In this document: piece after piece, positions 57,062 to 64,000 of the stretch
Position numbering within the stretch: the stretch's first letter is position 1
Layout of the letters: every line of letters begins with the position of its first letter
From: Paraburkholderia sp. ZP32-5
Lineage (GTDB): Bacteria; Pseudomonadota; Gammaproteobacteria; Burkholderiales; Burkholderiaceae
DNA: 64,000 nt
Assembly (NCBI RefSeq): GCF_021390495.1
Contig: NZ_JAJEJP010000001.1
Coordinates: 1,984,001-2,048,000 of the forward strand
Direction of reading: 5' to 3'
The notes under the pieces: generated by a model
Seen by the model: only the letters and a program-made list of their open reading frames with translations
What the model was told of the DNA's origin: nothing
Database searches by the model: none
Made by a program: the position numbers and the translations under genes

Positions 57062-59287
57062 ATGGTGAGCACACAAATTTCTCCACACATCACAGGTCCG
57101 CTGAAGACCGAAGAAGAGGACATCGTCCTCGGCCAGCTGGTGCAGGTGATCCTCGACGACATCTGGTGGCTGCTTGCAATCACCGCGATCATCGTCACGC
57201 TGGCGGTCGCGTACTGCTATCTGGCGAAGCCGATCTATTCGGCCGACGCGCACGTGCGCGTCGAGCAGTCCGACAACACGTCGCAGGCGCTCACGCAAAC
57301 GCAGACCGGCGCGACGATCACCAGCGGCTCGACTTCGCTGCCGACCGACGCCGAGATCGAAATCATCAAGAGCCGTGGCGTGGTTGGCCCGGTCGTGCAA
57401 CAGCTGAAGCTCAATTTCAGCGTCACGCCGAAGACGATTCCGCTGCTCGGCAATATCGCCGCGCGTGTCGCGACGCCGGGGCATCCGGCGCGTCCGTGGC
57501 TCGGCCTGACTTCCTATGCGTGGGGCGGCGAGAGCGTCGACGTCGATTCAATCGACGTGACGCCCGCGCTCGAAGGCCAGAAGCTCACGCTGCGCGTGAT
57601 CGACGACCAGCATTACGAACTGTTCGCGCCGAACGGCTCGCTGCTGCTGCGCGGCCAGGTCGGCGAGCCTGCCCAGGGCGGCGGCGTGACGATGCGCGTC
57701 AATACGCTGGTCGCGCGCCCCGGCCAGGAGTTCATCGTCGTGCGCGCGAACGATCTCGATGCGATCAGCTCGTTCCAGTCGGCGATCACCGTGCAGGAGC
57801 AGGGTAAGCAGACCGGCGTGATCCAGATCTCGCTCGAAGACAAGAGCCCCGAACATGCGGCGCTCGTCGCCAACGCGCTCGCGCAGTCGTATCTGCGCGA
57901 GCATGTCGCGAGCAAGCAGGCCGACGCGAGCAGGATGCTCGACTTCCTGACGAGCGAGGAGCCGCGTCTGAAGTCCGATCTCGAACGCGCGGAAGCCGCG
58001 TTGACTGCGTATCAGCGTCAATCCGGCTCGATCAACGCAAGCGACGAGGCGAAGGTCTACCTCGAAGGCAGCGTGCAGTACGAGCAGCAGATCGCCGGCT
58101 TGCGTCTGCAGATGGCGCAGCTCACCGAGCGTTATGGCGACGACCATCCGCTGCTGGTTGCCGCGCGTCAGCAGATGGCCGAATTGCAGGCGCAACGCGC
58201 GAAATACGCGGACCGTTTCCGCGATTTGCCGGCGACCGAAGTGAAGGCCGTGCAGTTGCAGCGCGACGCGAAGGTCGCTGAAGACATCTACGTGCTGCTG
58301 CTCAATCGCGTGCAGGAACTGTCGGTGCAGAAGGCCGGCACCGGCGGCAACGTGCATATCGTCGATGCCGCGCTGCGCCCCGGCGTGCCGGTCAAGCCGA
58401 AGAAGATGCTGATCATCTCGGCGGCGGTGATTCTCGGCCTGATTGCCGGCACCGGCTTCGTGTTTCTGCGCCGCAATCTGTTCAAGGGCATCGACGATCC
58501 GGATCACGTCGAGCGCGCGTTCCATCTGCCGGTGTTCGGCATCGTGCCGCTGAGCACCGAGCAGGCCCAGCTCGAAAGCAGCTTCGTGCGCGGCGGCGAA
58601 CGGCTGCGTCCGGTGCTCGCGAACGCGCGGCCGAAGGACGTGACGATCGAAAGTCTGCGCAGCCTGCGCACCGCGATGCAGTTCACGGTGATGGACGCGC
58701 GCAATGGCATCGTGATGCTGACCGGCCCGATGCCCGGCGTCGGCAAGAGCTTCCTCAGCGTGAATCTGGCGATGCTGCTCGCGCATTCGGGCAAGCGCGT
58801 GCTGCTGATCGACGGCGATATGCGGCGCGGCACGCTCGAACGCTATCTCGGCGGCGAGCAGGAGAACGGTCTGTCCGAATTGCTGAGCGGTCAGATTTCG
58901 CTGGAGGAGGCGATTCGCGGATCGAGTATCGAAGGCCTGAGCTTTATCTCGTGCGGGCACCGTCCGCCGAATCCGTCCGAGCTGCTGATGTCGCCGCGCC
59001 TGCCGCAATACCTCGACGGTCTCGCGAAACGCTACGACGTGGTGCTGATCGACACGCCGCCGGTGCTGGCGGTGACCGATGCGTCGATCATCGGCGCGTA
59101 CGCGGGCTCGACGTTCTTCGTGATGCGCTCGGGCATGCACAACGAGATCGAGATCACCGATGCGCTGAAGCGTCTGCGCGCGGCCGGCGTCCATGTGCAG
59201 GGCGGCATCTTCAACGGCATGCCGGCGCGCTCGCGCGGCAGCTACGGCCGCGGTTACGCGGCGGTTCACGAGTATCTGAGCACGTGA
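57062..59287 (+). CDS. bceF: Wzc-like bacterial tyrosine kinase / polysaccharide co-polymerase
   Basis: 741-residue inner-membrane BY-kinase. Wzz-type periplasmic domain between transmembrane helices at about 38-58 and 448-468, with a coiled region (about 290-400). The cytoplasmic kinase has Walker A GPMPGVGKS (about 555-563), Walker A' LLIDGDMRRG (about 581-590) and Walker B VVLIDTPPV (about 660). The C-terminal Tyr cluster is short: only three tyrosines (SYGRGYAAVHEYLST) against five or more in E. coli Wzc. Phosphorylation cycles with bceD control polymerisation and chain length. The gene follows bceE after 76 bases. Confidence 0.94.
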   Translation: MVSTQISPHITGPLKTEEEDIVLGQLVQVILDDIWWLLAITAIIVTLAVAYCYLAKPIYSADAHVRVEQSDNTSQALTQTQTGATITSGSTSLPTDAEIEIIKSRGVVGPVVQQLKLNFSVTPKTIPLLGNIAARVATPGHPARPWLGLTSYAWGGESVDVDSIDVTPALEGQKLTLRVIDDQHYELFAPNGSLLLRGQVGEPAQGGGVTMRVNTLVARPGQEFIVVRANDLDAISSFQSAITVQEQGKQTGVIQISLEDKSPEHAALVANALAQSYLREHVASKQADASRMLDFLTSEEPRLKSDLERAEAALTAYQRQSGSINASDEAKVYLEGSVQYEQQIAGLRLQMAQLTERYGDDHPLLVAARQQMAELQAQRAKYADRFRDLPATEVKAVQLQRDAKVAEDIYVLLLNRVQELSVQKAGTGGNVHIVDAALRPGVPVKPKKMLIISAAVILGLIAGTGFVFLRRNLFKGIDDPDHVERAFHLPVFGIVPLSTEQAQLESSFVRGGERLRPVLANARPKDVTIESLRSLRTAMQFTVMDARNGIVMLTGPMPGVGKSFLSVNLAMLLAHSGKRVLLIDGDMRRGTLERYLGGEQENGLSELLSGQISLEEAIRGSSIEGLSFISCGHRPPNPSELLMSPRLPQYLDGLAKRYDVVLIDTPPVLAVTDASIIGAYAGSTFFVMRSGMHNEIEITDALKRLRAAGVHVQGGIFNGMPARSRGSYGRGYAAVHEYLST

Positions 59288-59340
59288 GCGACATGGCCAT
59301 GCCAGCCGGTCCACGCACGAGACGAACAGAGGACATCACG

Positions 59341-60264
59341 ATGAAAGTCACCGTACTGGTTCCGACCTATCGCCGCCCGGCCGATCTCGCGCGCTGCCTC
59401 GCCGCGCTCGCGCGGCAGACGCGCGCGCCCGATCAGGTGGTGGTGGTCGCGCGCGTCGACGACGACGCGACGCATGCGTGCCTGCGCGAGCCGGGGATGG
59501 CTGGCAACCTGCCGCTCGTAATCGCGCCGGTCGATGTGCCCGGCCAGGTCGCGGCGCTCAATCGCGGGCTCGATGCGGCGAGCGGCGACGTGATCGCGAT
59601 CACCGACGACGACGCCGCGCCGCGCGTCGACTGGGTCGAGCGGATCGCCGCCGCGTTTGAGGCTGATGCGCGCCTCGGTGCGCTCGGCGGGCGCGACTGG
59701 GTCCACGAAAAGGGCCGCGTGCTCGATGGCGCACGGCCGCTGGTCGGCAAGGTGACCGCGCACGGCAAGATCATCGGCAACCATCATCTCGGCGTGGGTG
59801 CCGCGCGCGAAGTCGACATCCTGAAGGGCGCCAACATGAGCTATCGGCGCGATGCGGTGCGCGCGATCCGCTTCGATGCGCGTTTGCGCGGCGCGGGCGC
59901 GCAGGTGCACAACGACATGGCGTTCAGCCTCGCGGTCAGGAATGCGGGCTGGAAGCTCGTGTACGACCCGCTGGTTGCCGTCGATCATTTCCCGGCCGAG
60001 CGCTTCGACGAAGACAAACGCGACGCGCAGACGATGGCCGCGCTGCGCAATGCCGCGTACAACTTCCATCTGATCCTGCGCGACCAGTTGCCGCCGCTGC
60101 GTCGCGAAACCGCGTGGTGGTGGTGGACGCTGGTCGGCACACGGCTTTATCCGGGGCTCACGCATGCGGCGCTTGCATTGCTGTCGAACAACGCGGGGCT
60201 GCAACTGACGCGCTGGCGCGCGGTGCGCGACGGTGCCCATGAAGCGCGTCGCGCGTTGTCGTAA
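59341..60264 (+). CDS. bceG: Family 2 glycosyltransferase
   Basis: 307-residue GT-A transferase. The N-terminus is KVTVLVPTYRRPADLARCLAALARQTRAPDQVVVV, with NRGLDAASGDVIAITDDDAAPRVDWVE carrying the D-x-D-type metal motif (about residues 81-90), GALGGRD, and the acceptor-side KGANMSYRRDAV and GAQVHNDMAFSLAVRNAG (ED-like catalytic region). The C-terminal ~70 residues include a WWWW cluster and a weak hydrophobic stretch that may attach it to the membrane. AGAGGAC precedes the start. By order it corresponds to BceG; the sugar added is not readable. Confidence 0.85.
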   Translation: MKVTVLVPTYRRPADLARCLAALARQTRAPDQVVVVARVDDDATHACLREPGMAGNLPLVIAPVDVPGQVAALNRGLDAASGDVIAITDDDAAPRVDWVERIAAAFEADARLGALGGRDWVHEKGRVLDGARPLVGKVTAHGKIIGNHHLGVGAAREVDILKGANMSYRRDAVRAIRFDARLRGAGAQVHNDMAFSLAVRNAGWKLVYDPLVAVDHFPAERFDEDKRDAQTMAALRNAAYNFHLILRDQLPPLRRETAWWWWTLVGTRLYPGLTHAALALLSNNAGLQLTRWRAVRDGAHEARRALS

Positions 60265-60278
60265 AGCGGAGGGCGCAT

Positions 60279-61556
60279 ATGAGTACCAAGGTTCACGTTC
60301 ATCTGTTTTACGGCGCCGATCCGCGCTTTTATCGTCAGGGCGACGATATCGGTTGCCTGTACGGTTATCACCATGCCGAGTCCGGTGCGTTCGCGCTGAC
60401 CTATTCGCAGGACGCGCGCGAAAGCCGGCCGATGCGGCTCGCGCGCCGTGCGCTGAAGGCCGCGCTCGGCTTCGATCTGATTCATACGTGGCGCAATCGC
60501 GCGGCGATGCTGCACTCGGATGTGATCTGGACGCACACCGAGCAGGAGTGGTTGTCCGCCGCGCTGATGCTGCTGCTGTGCGGGCGCAACGCGGGGCCGG
60601 GCGAGGCGCCGCTGCTGCTCGCGCAAAGCGTGTGGCTGCTCGATAAATGGCCGTCGTACGGCATCTTGCGCAGCTGGCTGTATCGCAAGCTGATTACGCG
60701 CGCGGACCGCCTGACCACGCTCGCGAGCGAAAACGCCGCGCTGTGTCAGCGTTATTTCGATCGCGATGCGACGCCGCTGCTGTACGGTCTGAACACGCGC
60801 GACTTTCCGGTCAAGGCGCCGGTTCAGTGGACACCGCACACGCCGCTGCGTATCGCGGCGATCGGCAACGATCGCGACCGCGATTGGGAGACGCTGATCA
60901 AGGCATTCGGCAACGATCCGCGCTATACGGTGAAGCTCGCGACACGACGGCGGATTCCCGCGTCGCTGCGCGCGGCCAATGTCGAAATCGCGCTGTTTTC
61001 AGGCATCAAGAAGCAGCATGAGCTGTATGACTGGGCCGACGTGATCGTCGTGCCGCTGCGGCCGAACTCGCACGCGTCGGGTATCACCGTGATGCTCGAA
61101 GCGGCGGCGGTCGGCAAGCCGATGGTCGCGACGAACGTCGGTGCGTTGCAGGATTATTTCCCCGCCGACGAAGCCGCCTACGTGCCGCCGTTCTGTCCGG
61201 ATGCGCTGCGTGACGCGGTCGATCGACTCGCCGCGGATCCGGCGCGGGCGCTGCGTCAGGCGCAGGCGGCCGCGGCCGGACTGCTCGCGCGCGATCTGAC
61301 CACGCGGCACTATGCGATGCAGCACGTGAAGATCACCGAGGAGATGTTGCGTGCGCGGGCGCAGGGGCAGGCACGGGGGCAGGCGAACCTGCAAGCCCAG
61401 CCGCAGGCTCAGGCGCGCACGGCTGCGCAGAAACAGCCGCAGGTGCAGCAGCACGCGCAACGCAACCTGAAGCCGCATGTCCCCGCGCCGGCCGCCGCGC
61501 AACCGCGGGCCCAGGCGCCTCGCACGCCCACGCGCGAATCACGCGGGGGGCTGTAA
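60279..61556 (+). CDS. bceH: GT4-like glycosyltransferase with Gln/Ala-rich tail
   Basis: 425-residue GT-B transferase. The N-terminal half has VHVHLFYGADPRFYRQGDDIGCLYGYHHA, and the C-terminal half LRIAAIGNDRDRDWETLIKAFGNDPRYTVKLATRR with the donor-site block VIVVPLRPNSHASGITVMLEAAAVGKPMVATNVGALQDYF. The last ~70 residues (about 357-425) are a low-complexity Gln/Ala/Arg/Pro tail (QGQARGQANLQAQPQAQA) that no glycosyltransferase fold requires. GGAGGGCG lies upstream of the start. It is third in the assembly module, 14 bases after bceG, consistent with BceH by position. Confidence 0.83.
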   Translation: MSTKVHVHLFYGADPRFYRQGDDIGCLYGYHHAESGAFALTYSQDARESRPMRLARRALKAALGFDLIHTWRNRAAMLHSDVIWTHTEQEWLSAALMLLLCGRNAGPGEAPLLLAQSVWLLDKWPSYGILRSWLYRKLITRADRLTTLASENAALCQRYFDRDATPLLYGLNTRDFPVKAPVQWTPHTPLRIAAIGNDRDRDWETLIKAFGNDPRYTVKLATRRRIPASLRAANVEIALFSGIKKQHELYDWADVIVVPLRPNSHASGITVMLEAAAVGKPMVATNVGALQDYFPADEAAYVPPFCPDALRDAVDRLAADPARALRQAQAAAAGLLARDLTTRHYAMQHVKITEEMLRARAQGQARGQANLQAQPQAQARTAAQKQPQVQQHAQRNLKPHVPAPAAAQPRAQAPRTPTRESRGGL

Positions 61557-61559
61557 GCG

Positions 61560-63071
61560 ATGTCGACGATTCCGCACGCCGGCGCACCGGGACCGCACGG
61601 GCGAGGCAACGGTGCCACGCAAAGCACCGCGAAAAACACCTCAGGCGGCCTGCTGTCCGGCAGCCCGCAGGAATGGCTGCCGCCGCTGCTGCTGTGGCTG
61701 ATCACCGCGGTGCTGATCATCGCGCATCAGGGCACGGTGCTCACGCTCGCGTTCCCAGTGCTCGCAATCCTGACGGGACTGTGGCTCTACTTCAAAAGCC
61801 CGGCGCGTTATATCGGCTTCATGTGGTGGCTGTGGTTTCTGAGCCCCGAAGTGCGGCGTCTCGCCGACTGGTCTAAAGGCGCGTTCACGCCGACCAGTCT
61901 GATTCAGGTCGCGCCGCTCGCGGTCACGATGGTGAGCGGCCTTTCGCTGCTGCGCTACTACCGGCTGCTTGGGCAACGGCGCGGTTTGCCGGTGCTGCTG
62001 ATCCTGCTCGGGCTCGTCTACGCGTTCCTGATCGGCGTGGTGTCGAGCGGACCGCTCGCGGCCACTTACGACCTCGCCAACTGGCTCTATCCGATCCTGA
62101 TCGGCTTTCACATCATGGCGCACACGCGCCAGTATCCGCAGTACCGCGACACGATCGTCAACACGTTTATCTGGGGCATGCTGGTGATGGGCGGCTACGG
62201 CCTGATCCAGTTTTTCATCATGCCGCAGTGGGACGCGCTATGGATGCTCGGCTCGCAGATGAATTCTCAAGGCGACCCGGTGCCGATGGGCGTGCGCGTA
62301 TTCAGCACGATGAATTCGTCGGGCCCGTTCGCGTTCGCGATGATGGGCGCGATGGTGTTCGTGATGGCGGCCACGCACCGGGTGCGCTGGATCGCCGCGG
62401 CGCTCGGCTTTTTCTCGTTCGCGCTGAGCCTCGTACGCTCGACGTGGGGCGGCTGGGTGATCGCGCTGCTGATCCAACTGGTCAAGTCGAACAACAAGGT
62501 ACGCGTGCGCATCGTCGCGAGCGCGCTGGTACTGGCCGGCATGTGCGTGCCGTTGCTCGCGGTCGGGCCGGTTGCCGAACGGATGCAGGCGCGTCTCACC
62601 ACGCTCGTCAATCTGAACGACGACCAGAGCTACGCGGCGCGCAACGAGTTCTACGCGACCTTCGCGAAGACCGCGTTTACCGATGTGGCCGGCGAAGGCA
62701 TGGGCGCGACCGGCACGTCGACGAAGCTGTCGAACGACGGCGGCCAGCTCGGCCAGTACGGCAACTTCGACAGCGGCGTGATGAACATTCCGTTCGTGCT
62801 CGGCTGGCCGGGCACGCTGCTCTATATGTCCGGCATCGTGTGGCTGCTGATGCGCGCGTTGCTCGCGTCGTTCCGGCTACGCGACGACAAGTTCGTATCG
62901 GCGTGCCTGAGCCTGTGTCTGGCGACCTTCGCGATGCTCGTATTCACGAACTCGCTGGTCGGCACCGGCGGCCTGCTGCTTTTCACCGGCGCTTTTTCGA
63001 TCCTGTCCGCGGTCCACTACGAAAAGATGAACCGTAGACACACGCTATTTTTCCACGGAGGCACTGCTTGA
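61560..63071 (+). CDS. bceI: O-antigen-ligase-like polysaccharide polymerase (Wzy type)
   Basis: 503-residue multi-spanning membrane protein with a Gly/Thr-rich cytosolic N-terminus (about 35 residues) and about ten to twelve helices, e.g. PLLLWLITAVLIIAHQGTVLTLAFPVLAILTG, GLPVLLILLGLVYAFLIGVV, WGMLVMGGYGLIQFFIM, RIVASALVLAGMCVPLLAV and ACLSLCLATFAMLVFTNSLVGTGGLLLFTGAFSIL. A large periplasmic loop with NDDQSYAARNEFYATFAKTAF, then GMGATGTSTKLSND, resembles the Wzy_C region. By topology and position it polymerises repeat units in the periplasm. The start codon lies 1 base after the bceH stop region (TAAGCGATG), so coupling is likely. Confidence 0.87.
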   Translation: MSTIPHAGAPGPHGRGNGATQSTAKNTSGGLLSGSPQEWLPPLLLWLITAVLIIAHQGTVLTLAFPVLAILTGLWLYFKSPARYIGFMWWLWFLSPEVRRLADWSKGAFTPTSLIQVAPLAVTMVSGLSLLRYYRLLGQRRGLPVLLILLGLVYAFLIGVVSSGPLAATYDLANWLYPILIGFHIMAHTRQYPQYRDTIVNTFIWGMLVMGGYGLIQFFIMPQWDALWMLGSQMNSQGDPVPMGVRVFSTMNSSGPFAFAMMGAMVFVMAATHRVRWIAAALGFFSFALSLVRSTWGGWVIALLIQLVKSNNKVRVRIVASALVLAGMCVPLLAVGPVAERMQARLTTLVNLNDDQSYAARNEFYATFAKTAFTDVAGEGMGATGTSTKLSNDGGQLGQYGNFDSGVMNIPFVLGWPGTLLYMSGIVWLLMRALLASFRLRDDKFVSACLSLCLATFAMLVFTNSLVGTGGLLLFTGAFSILSAVHYEKMNRRHTLFFHGGTA

Positions 63072-64000
63072 GAGTCGCCATTGTCACCCACGTCGTGCGT
63101 CATAACGACGGCCAGGGGCGCGTCAACCATGAGATCGCGCGCGCGGCGCTCGAAGCGGGCATCGGCGTGACGCTGGTCGCATCACACGTCGCGCCCGAGT
63201 TGCTCGCGCATCCGAACGTGCGTTGGGCAGCGGTGAAAATCGGCCGCTGGTGGCCGACCAATCTGTTGCGCCAGCAGGTGTTCGCGTTCAAGAGCGCGCG
63301 CTGGCTGCGCGCGCATCGCCACGAATACGACGTGCTGCACGTGAACGGCTTCATCACGTGGATGCGGGCCGACGTCAACACGTCGCACTTCGTGCATAGC
63401 GGCTGGCTCGGCAGCAAGTACTACCCGTTCGGTCTGACGAAGGGCGTGTGGTCCGCCTACCAGTCGATCTATACGCGCTGCAATGCAGTGCTCGAACGAT
63501 GGGCCTACCGGCGCTCGAAGGTGATTACCGCGGTGTCGCAAAAGGTCGCCGACGAAATCCACGCGATCGGCCTGACACCGGACAATCGCGTCGACGTGAT
63601 CTACAACGGTGTCGATACGCAGGGCTTCGCAGCGGCGAGCGGCGATCGCGCGCGCTTCGATCTGCCGGCCGAAGCGTTCCTGCTGCTGTTCGTCGGCGAT
63701 CTGCGCACGCCGCGCAAGAATCTCGGCACCGTGCTCGCCGCGTTGAAGCATCTGCCCGAACACGTGCAGATCGCGGTGGCGGGTTATCTGCCGGGCAGCC
63801 CGTACCCGGAGCAGGCGAAAGCACTCGGCATCGCGCATCGCGTGCATTTTCTCGGCCTCGTGAAGGACATGCCGGTGTTGATGCATGCAGTCGACGCGTT
63901 CGTGTTTCCGTCGCGTTACGAGGCGATGAGCCTGTCGCTGCTCGAAGCGATGGCCGCCGGCTTGCCGGTCGTGACCGCGCGCACCGCGGGCGGTGCGGAA
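63068..64000 (+). CDS. bceJ: GT4-family glycosyltransferase (3' end outside window)
   Basis: 311 codons visible, running off the window end. The start is a TTG at 63068, overlapping the bceI stop (TTGA) and six bases after a perfect GGAGG (63057-63061); no in-frame ATG occurs near the conserved N-terminus RVAIVTHVVRHNDGQGRVNHEIARAALEAG. The GT-B fold is clear: ITAVSQKVADEIHAIG and VIYNGVDTQGF in the linker, FVGDLRTPRKNLGTVLAALKHL, and the donor-site E-x7-E block PSRYEAMSLSLLEAMAAGLPVVTARTAGG at the cut end. By order it corresponds to BceJ. Sugar specificity is unknown. Confidence 0.9.
   Translation, partial: MRVAIVTHVVRHNDGQGRVNHEIARAALEAGIGVTLVASHVAPELLAHPNVRWAAVKIGRWWPTNLLRQQVFAFKSARWLRAHRHEYDVLHVNGFITWMRADVNTSHFVHSGWLGSKYYPFGLTKGVWSAYQSIYTRCNAVLERWAYRRSKVITAVSQKVADEIHAIGLTPDNRVDVIYNGVDTQGFAAASGDRARFDLPAEAFLLLFVGDLRTPRKNLGTVLAALKHLPEHVQIAVAGYLPGSPYPEQAKALGIAHRVHFLGLVKDMPVLMHAVDAFVFPSRYEAMSLSLLEAMAAGLPVVTARTAGGAE

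Overview
The window is about 64 kb of GC-rich chromosome from a betaproteobacterium, most likely Paraburkholderia or Burkholderia. The reasons are the clpX-lon-hupB-tRNA-Val-tRNA-Asp-ppiD order, the strong G/C third-position bias, the Burkholderia-type PurL start, and an exopolysaccharide cluster whose gene order matches the cepacian bceA-bceJ cluster known from that group. The genus is inferred from gene content and order, since no search was run.

Region 1 (1-9,700) is proteostasis and core metabolism: the 3' end of clpX, lon, hupB, two tRNA genes, the periplasmic chaperone ppiD, a small lipoprotein, a tesA/ybbA divergent pair whose start codons overlap, and pgi. Region 2 (10,000-20,150) holds the NAD(P)HX repair enzyme nnr, a DadA-type FAD oxidase and purL, then a minus-strand run yciB-bolA-parvulin, and msrB next to the protein AMPylase selO. 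Region 3 (22,050-31,900) is a lipid-degradation block: acyl-CoA ligase, a FadB-type bifunctional enzyme, thiolase, hotdog thioesterase, medium-chain reductase, SDR and an HSL-type esterase, with a LEA14-like lipoprotein on the opposite strand. Region 4 (32,050-38,550) contains a TANGO2-like NRDE protein and ygfZ on the minus strand, facing the conserved mltG-tmk-holB-(GNAT)-tatD run.

Region 5 (38,580-48,500) is a looser accessory stretch: an exported ankyrin protein, an orphan Rap1a/Tai-like secreted protein, an MscS channel, otsA followed by a GT4 glycosyltransferase, a SYLF lipoprotein, a small membrane protein, a PsiF protein with a recent internal duplication, and yciI. It has several non-coding gaps of 330-640 bases, some AT-rich, which hold strong dyad symmetries.

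Region 6 (48,510-64,000) has an unusual protein that fuses the N-terminal domain of an IS402/IS5-type transposase to a long low-complexity segment and a small C-terminal domain. It is followed by the exopolysaccharide locus: bceA on the minus strand, a 613-base divergent regulatory region with several inverted repeats, then bceB-bceC-bceD-bceE-bceF-bceG-bceH-bceI-bceJ on the plus strand (the last cut by the window end). These encode nucleotide-sugar supply, lipid-linked initiation, a Wzb/Wza/Wzc export and phosphorylation module, glycosyltransferases and a Wzy-type polymerase.

The best candidates for something undescribed are the transposase-domain fusion beside the polysaccharide locus and the set of dyad elements upstream of it and in the bceA/bceB divergent promoter region.
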